From Melampsora larici-populina 98AG31 (taxonomy: Eukaryota; Basidiomycota; Pucciniomycetes; Pucciniales; Melampsoraceae): a DNA stretch of 64,000 bases. This document shows positions 24,288 through 36,789 of the stretch, piece after piece; within the stretch, counting starts at the first letter, position 1, and the number at the start of each line of letters is the position of its first letter. The notes under the pieces are model-generated. The model was given only the letters and a program-made list of their open reading frames with translations, ran no database searches and was not told the DNA's origin. The stretch covers positions 160,286-224,285 of the forward strand of contig NW_006768780.1 in the NCBI RefSeq assembly GCF_000204055.1. Reading direction: 5' to 3'. The position numbers and the translations under genes were made by a program.

Positions 24288-27200
24288 TCAGAATTCCAAA
24301 ACTGGGTGAAATACGATGTTAGTTGTACATATTCCATCTGGGCTTGATGGAATGCAAACCTGCACATTGGACGCATTTGTGCAACGGGATAAGGCCACAT
24401 ATAGCTGGCCGTGTGAGAAGACCGGCTTTGGCAATAGCACTACGACTCTATCCAAACTTTGACCCTGGCTCTTATTGATAGTCATACAAAACGCTGGCAT
24501 AACAGGAAATTGATGTCGGTAAAAAGGTATAGGACATTCTTTGTTACCTTGATGATGCAATGTCATCTTAGGTAGACTGATTGCATTACCTTCCTGTCAA
24601 TATTCGACAATGTAGAGCATTTGGTTTACATTCCGTTATCAGCAGTCTTGTACCATTGCAAATCCCATCCGTGAGATGCAGATTGCGCAAGACCATTACA
24701 GACGCTCCAACTTTCAAATCCAGTTGATGAGCAGGGAAACCAGCAAAGTTGAAAGTATTTAAGACCTCGATCAACACCGGATCACAGAAAGCTTGATCCA
24801 TTTTATCAACTGAGGTAGAGATATGTGTCTTGCCAGGCAAGGATTCCATAATCCGTTCATTCAAAGCACGCACAGTAGCATTCAACGGTGTGATTAAACA
24901 TCTTCTTGAATACAATTCAGTTAACTCTCGCCAGTTTTCGCAATCTATCAAGTGATTTAGTCCTCCATATTCCGTGCTCAGAACTTGTTCATCTATGATC
25001 GAGCCTGGAGAAATGAGAGAAACATTGCAGTGTTTCAAGACTAATTTTTCGGCGAATTCTTTCTGCAAATGACCCGAACCCATATCTAACAGCCACTTCG
25101 CGAAGTCCATGTTACTCCTATTAGGTACTGCCATTGTACCACCAAGCCTTATATTCACGGAGAGCGAAAATTTTTCAATTTTGTTCCATAAATACGATGC
25201 TTTCAATGTCGCCTTTGCTTGTTCCAAGAGAGTAGAACGCCTAACAATCGGTAAAGTTTGTCGAAAATCTCCGGCAAATAATACTACCTTTCCACCGAAA
25301 GGAAGGTTAATACCGGTCAAGTCTCTGAGTGTTCGATCGACACATTCAATCCCATGACGATGTTGCATCGCTACCTCATCCCATACAATGAATCTGGTCG
25401 CAATCAACGTACGGCCAAGCATCTCACCAGGCGAAACTGGGCAAAGAGAGTCATCGTAGATCGGAATTGGAATCTTGAAGGCGCTGTGAGCTGTTCTACC
25501 GTTCAACAATAATAAAGAAGCTATCCCCGCAGCCGAAACCGCCTGGAACTCCACAGTATTCGCATTGCAATAATGCAATATGCAATTCAGCACAAAGGTT
25601 TTGCCAGTACCACCTGGCCCATCTAGAAAAGCTAAGTATGGCTGACTTGAATCAATAGCTGTAAGAATAGGTGTAATTACTGCATGCTGTTCGCGAGTCA
25701 ATGTTCGTAGCATGGAATCAAATTTGCGAGCGCTTTCAGTTGGATCAATCCTCTTGTCTACATCCAGTCTATGGCTATCCGGTAGTCCAAGTTGAAAAAG
25801 CAGGAAAGTATCAACTTGAGGTAAGCCAACATCCTCTAGATTCGTATCCGTCTTCAGTAATGTCTTTTCAAGTAGGTGAAGGCCGTAATTATGAATATGC
25901 TCTCGAGAAGGGTTTGCATTAGGATTCAATTTGAGTATTGCATGTTCACAATCGTCACAAATGTCGTCCGCATGACCAGTCCACAGATCACGCGGATTCA
26001 AAGGTGAACTGTGACATAGTATGATAGCAAACATATGTCTCAACTGTCTTCCAGTTTGCCACGTTGCCGCTTCATTTAAAGATTCGTGATAGTTTCTATC
26101 ATCCAGCAAAAGCCCCAATTTGTCTGCAGTCTCACAAAAGGTATTATAAGTGATACCGTTAACAGTACGTAAATACGCGAAAGATGTAGGACCGGGCACA
26201 TGACAGAGTAACAAACGAAGGAAGTAAACATCACCACGTTTTATGTTTGCAAAGTAAACGCGCCCTATAGATATGACTGAATTTTTGCGAGCAGTGAAGA
26301 TAAGATCATCCTCGTCCCAAGTGAAATGTTTAGGTACTTCGTGGTACTTGAGGGATCGAACAGTCCCAGGTGAAAACGGTAGCTCGATGTTCTCTTGGCA
26401 CAGACGGAAGAACTCGGTCAAAGTTGTCCGCTCGGCACGGCCTGTCTCGAGGGACCGTCGTAGTCCATTCTCGTCCACAAAATAGATTGTTTGGCCATTT
26501 TCCAGATGCAGACTTAGTCGCTGCACAGCAGGAAATCTACCTGACATTTCATACATCATCAAACGCCACACCGCTACAAACATTAGTCAGCAAGAGAATC
26601 TAGCATGAATTAATGAAACTAATAACCTTCTGGAGCGCTTAAAAATCGAGCATCTAAAAAAGCCTTGATCTCGTCCTTTGTGTCCTCACACTCGACAGTT
26701 GCCATTGTGCGATCGTGACCTTTGAGAATGTACTTGAATAGATACTTGATTGCCCGGATGCTGTGCGCGACTTCAACATTGATATGACATTTGTACTTTA
26801 GAAGCAGAAATCGATTGTGTGGTACAACACTCCCATTGTCAAATCGATCAACACCTTTTTGGAAAAATTGGCCATTGTTGGGTCGTTTGTAGCAAGGGTA
26901 AGAGGAGTCTGTCAAAGTTGTATGTTCGGTAAATGGCCTTGGGTAACCTAGTTTGCAATCCGATCCAGTCCAACACTTGTACAATTGGCAAGGTCCATGC
27001 AACATGTTTTCCGTGACCAATTCGTACAACAAAGGTTCGTGGACAGGATCTGGTAGCTGTGCCGAAATTAGGCAATCGACTTGTTCAGGTGTATCGGGTT
27101 TTGAACCATGATGTAGGAAAAGTATCAGATGGGCGTGCGGCAAACCTCTCTTCTGGAATTCGATCGTATAAACATAAGCAGGGCACTCTCCAAATCTAGC

Positions 27201-28774
27201 GAATTTTGTCACATCATGCAGCATGCTGTGGAACCTGTTATAAAAAGCCCGCGCAACAAGATCTGGCCTGTCGTATGAAGTCTGGTTGTCCTCAAGGGTG
27301 TCTGTAATTTCAGGCCAATCTGGGTTAGCAGTCATCGTGATGAAGAGACTTGGGTTGCCATATTTGGACACCAAAGTCATTGAGTCCTGGTATAGCTGTT
27401 GCATGCTCCTTGGTCCTCCAATAAAGCTTGACGGTAATACAACTCTTTTCCCTACCACCTCTTCATCCACTTCATTACCTAGAGCCTCTACCGCGCCACT
27501 ATATACCTCAGCTCGTAATTTCTTTTGATTGTATCAAAGGTATTGGAGCCTGGAGTGCTCAACACAAACATACATGTCCACAGCAAATTCTTGAAACAAT
27601 CGGCCGGAGGCTAGTATAACCAAATACGCAGGACGTTGAAAAAGAAGGTACGCAAACCATTGCAAGTTTGAAATTTTACCCGATTTATCTAAGTTAAGAA
27701 ATCCGCCAGAAAAAATCAGATGCGCGACAACCACAACCATAAAATCAGGTGCGGTATGACTTACTTTTAGGGGTTGGATTCCTGTATGCCTCGTGCCACA
27801 TTTGTGAGCCATGCAAGAACAACAATGGATACCGAAGCGCAAAGTATGCCGTGTGCAATTCAGAAATAGGTTCTGTCTCGCCGCTCTTCCTTCTCAAGAT
27901 GATATCGCGCTGACGCTTTCCCACTTGCCCATCACCTTCTATAATTGCTGCGACTTCATTGGCCGTCGGTTTGTTGTAACGACGATGATCCCTGCCGGGA
28001 GCTAAAATAGTCTTAATCCTCAGGGTACGGGGAATTTCACGAGACTCGTTGCATATCTCGGCGGCCGACTTGAATACACGTGCATAAGGATTGTGTTCAT
28101 ACATGTATTGTTGAAATAGGAACAGTATGTTGGGATTGATGTTGGAATTGCTACGTCGCACGCGGAGATTGGCTTCGTCCATACCGCCACCACCGTAAAT
28201 GAATATTTGAGCAAAACCTGGATCTGTTCCATCCAAGGGCATCAACGATCCTATATTATGAGTTATCCCACCGTGCATTCTAAATACATACGGGCCACGA
28301 CCGTCAAGAACGGTCCTGTTCATCTTTACTCCCATCGAAGTGAATGAAAGCGCATTGTTATAATTTTGAATTTTCTCGCGAAACCCACACGAACCTGTAT
28401 TGAGTAGCAATAGAGTCACAACACTATCCACAATCGAAGCAAACACAAAATATCAAAAAGTGCTCACGTCTATCACGCCCACTCAGTAGGTCACGAAAGA
28501 ATTGGGGAATTTGTTCACCAACATCGGCAGGAAAATAACGAAGAGGGAGATCAATTGCCCCATGCTTGCAGCAATTGCGAAAAGAAGCTCGAGCACGATT
28601 TGCGTCCGATTGACGCCGCTCAATTTTCCACCTGAATGCACCACAACCGGTACAACTATCATCAGGACCCACATCGTAAGGCATTTCTTGACTGAACCGA
28701 TACAACAAATTTACTTCAGATCCGTAAATCTCTTCTGGCACCGCTAACCCCTTTTCGCGATGACGAGGAGGCAT
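24288..28774 (-). mobile_element. Helitron Rep-helicase gene with two lesions
   Basis: Rolling-circle transposon protein. Exons: 28774-28468 (Cys-rich N-terminus CTGCGAFRW), 28394-27765, 27688-26627, 26573-24586 and onwards to 24288, joined by in-phase introns (GTGAGC, GTAAGT and GTTATT donors). Domains: Helitron-like N region (FREKIQNYNNALSFTS), Rep HUH nuclease (GLPHAHLILFL, and KYLFKYILKG with the catalytic-type Tyr), and SF1B Pif1-like helicase (Walker A GPGGTGKT, Walker B IVWDE, GDFRQTLP, TINKSQGQS, YVALSR). Two breaks: an in-frame TGA at 27536-27534 (QYL stop YNQKKL, where CGA would fit, so perhaps a C-to-T change), and a 1-nt frameshift at about 24585, after which GNAISLPKMTL continues in another frame. 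It is recently inactivated or a sequencing-sensitive copy, since everything else is open. Confidence 0.9.
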
Positions 28775-30539
28775 TTGGCAAATTGAGATGAATTGCGAGA
28801 AGAATAAGTGTAAGCAGGGTATGTATGAGTGAGACAATACTAAATTTGTCACAAGGAGGACACCAAGCCCATCAAAATATCAAATTGGTCTTTATCATGC
28901 GATTTCATTTACAACAAACAACCTCATGTTAAAAAAAGGAGCAAAAATGTGCATCCATAAACCGGCCAATTGTCAAAATCACGCCTCAACCCGTGCCGTG
29001 TGACAAAATTGTACATGACATTTGAAGGACTATCCGTGATAATGTATCTTCATAAACCACGCCGCATGACACAAGGTAAAAGTACCGCAATCAATAACGG
29101 ACAACACCGCCTATCAGGCAACTCGTATGGTTTGAACGATCATAAATTCGTACTGCCTATTGGATTGTGAGGCAATTATTGGACGCGAATCAGCAGATTG
29201 ATACATATAACTGCATAAAAGGCAATTTTCAATTGTGTATGATATCTAATACATAATCCTAAAAACGTAGAGAAAATAAGACAATCAAACCGAAATGCAT
29301 AATCGGAGACATCGGTATGATTATCCATAGCTCGCAGACATATACAACGTATCATCCGTGGCAGCGGCTGGAATTATCACGGTGTCGGGGATGATTCAAA
29401 AAGTGGCGCTTATGAGATGCGTATCCGCTGAAAAGAATCCAATACGTTCGTGTATTGTACTTTTCATTCTTAGTCATAAAAGCCATCACACTGATTGTGC
29501 GGAAACTCCTGATCGTTTTGCATGATAGTGCGAATATGAAATACCATACTCGAGTCACCTAATACAGGGTGTTGGAGGATCACAAACCGCGATTGAATAT
29601 TTGTATGAAGAAGACCAACTGAAAACAAGTTGCACGATATAATGGATTATTGGTCAGTCACATATAATGAGATAACCAGGTAAACAACTCAGAATCACGG
29701 TGACTAACAAACTTGTTACACTTTGTCTGGATCGTAGTACGCCCCGCGACGACCCGGTCCGTGGTTACAATGAGGTACTGTTGCACTTCACATTTCCAGA
29801 GTTTGCATTGTATGACACACGAGTTGATTTAAGTAATCTAGTTGATTTATCACGCACCTTGTATTGGGAGTGAGTTAGACAACACATTGCAAGATAAGCT
29901 TACTAATAGCATATGGCATACAAAAATATTTTGCATGGTATCAAAAAAATATTCATGTTCATAGACTGTTACATGCTTGGTATCCTAAGGGAAGGATACT
30001 CAACCCTGAAGTGTTGCACAACGTGGTCCACAAGATCAGCTTCAGGGCGCAAACATTTAATTTACTCATGTACACAGCCAAGCCATTGCACGCAAACACA
30101 AGGTAAGGGCATACCTACTTGAGTCAACATAAAGAATATTTTGATATGTGTAGGACAAAAAACACAAAAAATCAATGTAGACAACCAAATTGAGATAACA
30201 ATTTGTATATCTGACTTGCCATAGTAAAACAAGAAGACAATCACAAATACAAGACAGGAAGGGAAGGGTTTCGAAATAATATGAAGTATACAGATACTAA
30301 ATTTGCTATCTTATGATATGTAGATCTTATTCAATGAGCCACAATCAAATACTTGGAAGTACAGAAAGGTCAAGCCGCGCGCTCTACACAAGCAAAACAA
30401 AGGTTACGACGCGATGACCACTAATAACATATCAGATATATAGGAAACAGAAATAATAGCAGATCAGTCAAAAGTATCAAAAGCGCTACAGCAGAAAAGA
30501 AATGAAATTGACAGGTTTGGTACTGACAGTTCAGGTTCA
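28775..30539. other. Helitron 5' flank, no gene recognised
   Basis: Contains only short unstructured frames. The Helitron 5' end (TC) probably lies here but cannot be fixed without a second copy. Confidence 0.4.
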
Positions 30540-31775
30540 TTAGGGCGAGACATCACCCGAAGCGGTAGATAACTTCCTTTTGGGTTGATATCGAGCCCGC
30601 TTTTTTACTTCTGCAATTACTGCCTCCTTTGGCATACCAGAGTTGTCGGAGGCAGAAGACAAGGAAGCTGATGGGCCAGGGGACGGTGGCAATTGCGAGT
30701 CATCATTCCGTACCCCAGCAGCTTCTCCTTCGGATTCAAGGGCCGCTTTTTCTGAAGGGAAATCAGCGCGTGAGGTGATCTTTTTAACAACAAACCTAGA
30801 GTAATTGTGATTCAATATTGACGATCACAAAAGAAACAATAGTTGCATTGCATACTTTGGTGGTTTTTTCGATTGACCTGTCACAGGGTCCAAAGTGGCC
30901 GTTGGAGCGGATTGTTGTTCTTGAAAACCAGTGGTCAAATGAATTTTGTTTACCTAGCCGCAAACATTGTCATTAGCATTGCCAGGAATGTCAGAAGTGC
31001 GCAAGGGCTTACAATCACTACATAGCAAGCAGTGTCCTGATTGTAATCCTTGATATAACCGTGAATTTGACATTCTTTTCCGACTATAATAGAGTCAATG
31101 TTTCCCGCAAGGGCGCGGGTAGGCCGGACCAGATACTCCATCTTGCTAACGCGCCTAGACTTCAACTTTTGAAATCATAATTTCAGCTAGCGACAAGACA
31201 TGTTAGTAAACAAACAAAAACTTACTATTGGATGATAGTCTGCATGCTGGACAGTCAAGACAGTGGTCCGGATTCCGCCCTCCACCGCCGGAGTTGTTAC
31301 CAATTGACGGCACTTTTCCACAATTGTATCTATACCAATCACAATTCCTAGAGAGGTGACACCAACCGAGTCCACTAAATCCACTTCGCAACTTTTGCAG
31401 GCTGACACTACGTTTGCATCACTACCCTCAAACAAGAGCTGATCATTTTCCGTTTCAGGGTTGTTTGACGGAAAGAATGAACCTCGTAGGTAGTAGATGT
31501 AGTCTTGAGACAACATATACGTAGGTGAGCTATAGCCCTTGGCCTTTATCTCATAAAGTAGACGTTGATCGCGGTCCGCGCCACCACAACCGATGTAAGT
31601 TACATATGTGCGGTATTCGGATCGCCATCCATGGTTCGGTGAGAGCTACAGTGATAGCAAGGTGAGCATAATGCGGGAAACACCTCGAGAATGAGCCCCG
31701 TCTTACCTTCTGTTCGATTTCAAAATTACCGGATAGATATATTCCATGGTATGTAGGATTTGAGTTGTCGGACAT
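30540..31775 (-). CDS. Five-exon gene of an unrecognised family, paralogue A
   Basis: Predicted 331 residues; function unknown. Exons 31775-31707 (69 nt), 31645-31226 (420), 31165-31013 (153), 30953-30856 (98) and 30795-30540 (256) join in phase with GTAAGA, GTAAGT, GTAAGC and GTATGC donors. Visible blocks: IYLSGNFEIEQK; a conserved GADRDQRLLYEI; YYLRGSFFP; DSVGVTSLGIVIGIDTIVEK; then YLVRPTRALAG and IHGYIKDYN...YVVIV, which has the alternating pattern of a small beta-barrel such as an OB fold (inference only). The C-terminus is Ser/Pro-rich and ends in a basic, possibly nuclear-targeting stretch (VKKRARYQPKRK). Paralogue B lies 2 kb upstream in the same orientation with the same exon phases. 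The neighbouring Helitron raises the possibility that this is transposon cargo. No lesion seen. Confidence 0.8.
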
Positions 31776-31899
31776 GATTAATGCCGCCAATATTAAAACT
31801 CGATGAAGTCACTGAAATCAACCTAAGCAGAACAACGGAGAACAGACATGGCCGTAAGCACGTATTCATTTAAAATACAAAGAAGTGGGTAGGAAGAGA

Positions 31900-32292
31900 A
31901 ATTTATAAGAACCACTAATATCTCAAACAACACACGCAATGCCTGGTAGTTGATATGGGATTGGATGGACGCATACGTGATTTTATAGCAATTCCAAAAG
32001 CAATTTTGATATTTGACTGCTTGACCCCCAGGCTTGGCCCCAATGAATTGAAAGCAAAATCGTCCGGCGATTGTGAATGTGGGGACGGAGGGAAATCGAC
32101 ATGGTTGAGTGTTACACCGCGTGGCATGCCAGGAGGAATGTAATGACAGGCATTTTCGGGGTGGGCACTCTGAAATAAAAGTTGGTCAGGTACTAAAACA
32201 AATCACAATGCAGCCAAAGTGGACTAACAAGTTTCCTCATCGTGACTGGACGTGGCATATATTACGTTATCAACCAATGTGTTGATTGGCAT
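31900..32292 (-). pseudogene. Unrecognised two-exon gene fragment upstream of paralogue A
   Basis: An ATG at 32292 reads MPINTLVDNVIYATSSHDEET, next to a GTTAGT donor, and a TTTCAG acceptor at 32170 leads to SAHPENACHYIPPG and then MPRGVTLNHVDFPP, open to a stop at 31915. The exon junction is out of phase by one base (one extra T before the donor), or else an earlier GTAATA donor is used. The composition looks coding, but I know no homologue. It may be the remains of a gene or an unlinked 5' exon; it does not obviously join paralogue A. Confidence 0.35.
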
Positions 32293-33745
32293 TTTGAATC
32301 ATGTGCACAACCAAGAATGTTGACAAAGCGTAAGAATATATTATATAGAGGGGAAATGAAAGGAACTCACCGCGACAAGGTAATCAACCAAGGAATAGTA
32401 TGTAGAATTTATGATTAGCAACTATTTTCCAAAATCAAACTATATCATACACAACAACACCCCAAGGTGTTATCGGACGCGAATCCACAATCAACCAAAC
32501 TTGCCGTCCAAACCGGTGACTATATACCGTCAGCAGTGCAGATGTGTGAAATCACAAAACCTTAAAAAAGTTAGGTCTTACAGCCCATACGGCCTCATGA
32601 CATAGGAATAACATTTGAAGTCAAAAGGGTAGAATGCAGGCGCCAAGGTTAATCTAAATTCATCCATGCCGGGAGATTCCAAATCTAGCTACTGTGACCG
32701 AGAGACGTTTCATCAAGGCAATCGGAGAATAAAGCACGTGATAGTATTGTGTTGGTCAGAGGAGCATTATGGCAGCACTCATGCGGTCTAAGTCCAATGG
32801 AATCAAAATGGCAATATTGTGGCCCATACCAATGGTTCGAGATTGGCACATGTAAGGATACAACGTCGGATTACAACATGTAATTACTGTTACAAGTACC
32901 AAGTCATAAATATCAGAACTTGAGTGTGTAGAGCAACTTTTCCATTATGTAAGTCGTGCCGCGTAGGATAAAAATGTATCAACTGCTGCAAATAAAAATT
33001 TGCGCCGCTCTTGAACAGATTGGATCAACCCAGGAAGCTTGGCAGGCTCATATATACCATTATTGGACCGAGTAACTTGTGTGTGTCAAAAAATTTTGGA
33101 GTTGGACACGTAAGCCAACCCAGATCAATTATTCAAATACATGTTCCAGTAAGTCTATGTGAACTTTATTTGTATGCAACACCAAGTCTATATCATGATT
33201 TTACATTAAGTTGGCACCCAGGTAGTGTGAAATAAAAGCATTTAATGTAAATGCAGGCTAGTGGTATCAAAAATATGTTAAAGTTGTCAACATCTTTTGA
33301 TCTTCGAGCTGAAATTTCAAAATTGCACTCCAAAAGTTGTATATATACAATTAAAGACGGGTTAGGCCGTATAATGAAATATAAGAGAGTCAGGAAACAT
33401 CAGGTGAAAATTACTATCATAGGACAAAATGGCAATCATTGACAATCCTAGACATTGCACTGAAGGTGGAATGAACCTCAAGAAAGAGTTCATTGCTTGA
33501 AAAGTAATAAGGCAAACAGAAGATCAGGTAGAGGTTTTACCAAAAAGAGCATGATAGTTGGTCAAGATATAACGCAACACGACAAATAAACACAATATAG
33601 CATAGCTTATGTGGCCGCATGGAAAGGGAATTTCTTTCATAATGAATCAGGAATGGATACAATGTTCTGTCATTTAATATTTATCACACAATGCGTAAAA
33701 AAAACCCTAGCAGAGTTTAAGTGACCACAGTGAAAGTGATATTTT
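32293..33745. other. Intergenic, no gene recognised
   Basis: Spacer between the tandem paralogues. Only short, unstructured frames; no repeat or RNA signature seen. Confidence 0.45.
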
Positions 33746-35017
33746 TCATCGTGATTTAGCAATAGTGACACTCTTCTTGGCCTTGGCTTTTGGAGGAGCA
33801 CGGGCTCTCTTTTTTGGTGGTTGGCCAGTGGTCTTTGGGCCTTTTGGAACACTGCTAGACGTCGATGGTAATGACAAAGCGGGGGAAGAACCGGACCCAG
33901 ATTCCACTTGCAATTCGGATCCTTCACCAGACCCAGAAACAACTGCCCGGGAAAAGCCCGAAGTAGGAATGGGCGATACGAATGGTGAGGAGACCGCCCT
34001 TGATACAAACCTACTTGAATATGTAAGCAAAGTCCAGAATGACAGGGAGAAACATATGAATAAATGCTGACTAACTTGACTGGCTTCTTTGATGGTATAC
34101 CATTTCCCACGGTTTTTGCTTTGGTGGGTGCTGTTAAATCTTGATAACCACTTGTCATGTATAATTTGTTTGCCTGCATGATGAATGCCATAAACAATAA
34201 ATGACAGGACAACCCAGAACTGCAAGTATAACAGTACTTACTACAACGACATAGGAGCTCGTTTCCACATTGAAGTCTTTGATATATCCATGTATTGCGC
34301 ATTCACGTCCCGTTTTCAAATAAGTAGCAATGCAAGCAAGATTTGGGGTGGGCCGAATTAGGTATTCTACCTTGCTCATGTGAGTCTTTTGACTCTGAAA
34401 TAACGAGTCAGTGACCGGCTACATCAAGGGGAAAAGTAAATACCTACAATGGGGTTAAATTCGGAATGTTGCATAGTAACAACTGTTGTTTGTAGATCAT
34501 CCTCCTGGCCGGTTTTTTTGAGGTATTGACAACATTTCTCGGTGATGTGTTCAATGTTGATAACAATGCCGAGACCAGATATACCAACCGAGTCCACGGA
34601 TTCTCCCTCATAGTTATCAAGTGATGCTATCAATGTAGCGTCAGCACCCTTGAATATAAATTGATCACTTTCAGTCTGAGGTAGGTTTGTGGGGAAAAAA
34701 GGACCACGGAGGAAGTAGGTGTGGTCCTTGTAGAGTTTATGTTCATCGGCTGCGAGACCGGTGGCCCTGATCTCGTACAGCAATCTTGCATCACGGTCAG
34801 CACCTCTACACCCAATTGAAACAGCATAGGTAATGTATTCAGGGCCAGAGCCAGCGATGGTGATTGGGGATACCTGTGTAGAGCAGTCGGACTATGTGAG
34901 TCTTGTGTTTGCACTTAAACTACCGAGCAGAAGAATGTCTGTACATACTCTATTTTCAATCTCGAAATTGCCAGAGACATAGATGCTGTGTTGAGTGGAT
35001 GGTGATGTGTCCAACAT
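33746..35017 (-). CDS. Five-exon gene of an unrecognised family, paralogue B
   Basis: Predicted 336 residues. Exons 35017-34949 (69 nt), 34873-34448 (426), 34394-34242 (153), 34173-34076 (98) and 34010-33746 (265) join in phase, with GTATGT, GTAGGT, GTAAGT and GTTAGT donors. It aligns with paralogue A throughout: IYVSGNFEIENR, GADRDARLLYEIRA, YFLRGPFFPT, DSVGISGLGIVINIEHITEK, YLIRPTPNLA, IHGYIKDFN, a Ser/Pro linker, and a Lys/Arg/Pro-rich tail (PPKKRARAPPKAKAKK). Four of five exons differ in length by at most 6 nt from A and the fifth by 9, so the pair arose by duplication with introns kept and has remained under coding constraint. A GTAAGT...TCAG pair just upstream of the ATG could be a 5'-UTR intron. 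Function unknown; the basic tail suggests a nuclear or nucleic-acid role. Confidence 0.8.
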
Positions 35018-36780
35018 TTGGTCTGATTGCAAAGTTGGAAAAAAAGTATGGATGAATGATATCATTGGGAAAGAGAAGTGTCAATAGAGGCAGAGCAGAC
35101 AAACTTACTGTTTTGCAAGTTGGTGTAAATAGAAAGTAAGTTGCGCCCAAGCTAATAGCCGTTGGACCTTGGTGAGGAAACAGGTACTGGATGGTTTGAT
35201 TTTGGCAGCAGAATCAAGGGACATGCGTGTCTTATATAGCTTTCAAAATGAAGAGGCGGATTCTCGTCAGTGAAGCATAGGACGGGCATTGGGAGAGGGA
35301 AACTCGTGAACTTTCCAAGGAGACAAATTGTTGTACCATGTTTTTCGTGATATGATTTGTCATATCATGCTGTGCCTATGTGAATCCATTCTGTCGGGAA
35401 TTGTAGGAGGACATCTGCCGGATGGCGTATACCAAGGCGACTTTTGTGATTGGGTAGTATGTAGGTGATTACTGGAAGCAATGCGTCCACACCAACGTGT
35501 ATGGAATTCTCGACATAATGCGACGGACAAACAGTGACAATTTGACTGCGCAACATTGAGTGAAATAACAATAAAATCTGGGGGCGCGAAACGTCAAAAG
35601 GAATTCCATGTCAAGAGACAGGGTATTGCAAGTTAGGTAGTCGCATGAAAGTTGCCTAAATTCCTTGGTTCAAGATTGTAATCGAGTTGATGCAATCATG
35701 GGGAGAGATCGCAAATGCATTTATGATGCTCCAAGCCGCGAAATACTTCCGGACACCTCGATACCAAATTAAGATACAGAAGGTGGCTGTCATGATCGCG
35801 CAGACATTTTAGTATGCTCTGATACTTTGGTGAGTTCAATATGGTATGGGCCCTGGAAGTTTGCGATGAAAGTGGATGAAAGAATATACGGAGTTGGCTT
35901 TACGCATGTTGAATATTGTTTGTTTGACGTAAACATCAAGGTGTACGGTGATAAATGACAAAATTCTACATGGTGGCCTGGTAAAAGTGGTGTGAAATTC
36001 GTTTGTTCAACACATACATCCATCAGGTGGATGGTGACATATTTTGAAACTCGATTGAAAATGAGACTAACGGAAATGATTGACGGATTGCCATGTTTCC
36101 GGATGATTTTGGACCAAGGTCCTAAACTCTTATAGGGGGAAGCTTGTGTATTTTGACGAGTTTTGTAAATTAAGTGGCTTTGGGATTAAATGTTATGATA
36201 TGCTCCTTATTTAAACACTTTTCAGTTCCATGTCAAGTCTTTATATGTCATCCAATTTACTTGAGATTTGTTGTTCTCTGGATGTTTGAAGTCATTCTTG
36301 TCATCTATTTACAGAACCACCTTACTGTCAGTATCTATCTCTCTTATTTATCAGCTTTACCTTAATTTCTTCATTAGAAGGATATGGACTCCTTGGAAGA
36401 CTTGACCCATTCATTGGATTTTCAAATATTTTGTTTGGTAGTGTTTCAATGGGAAAAGAGTGGAATGGCACAGCTGACTATCTTGACATTAAAAACCATT
36501 TAATCAATTGTTATGCTAGGCCTAACTCATGTCAGTTCAAAAGACAGCTGAACAAACCAGAAGGGAAAGGGTTTATAGCTGGGTCCAGAAACATTATATG
36601 ATAATCTTCTGACAGTGTGAAAAGAAACTGGTATGAGAAAGGACAGGTTCAGAAAGGAAGAGGAAACAGTACCAGAGGGTAAAGACCAGATTTCAAAAGA
36701 TTAGTATTAACTGTGGTAAGACCTGCCATTGCAATGTGTAAGCCTTACACCTGTAGTTAGATAAAGCCTGATACATTAAG
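35018..36780. other. Intergenic with two unexplained minus frames
   Basis: Minus-strand frames at 35571-35365 and 36023-35790 (containing TPLLPGHHVEFCHLSPYTL) have fairly protein-like composition, but no domain, splice partner or homologue I recognise. The remainder, 36100-36780, is AT-rich and shows nothing. Confidence 0.35.
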
Positions 36781-36789
36781 GCAAAAGAT

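Noticed and set aside
32830..32850. GGTTCGA word suggesting a tRNA B box
   Set aside because: No matching A box or cloverleaf around it; no tRNA found in the window.
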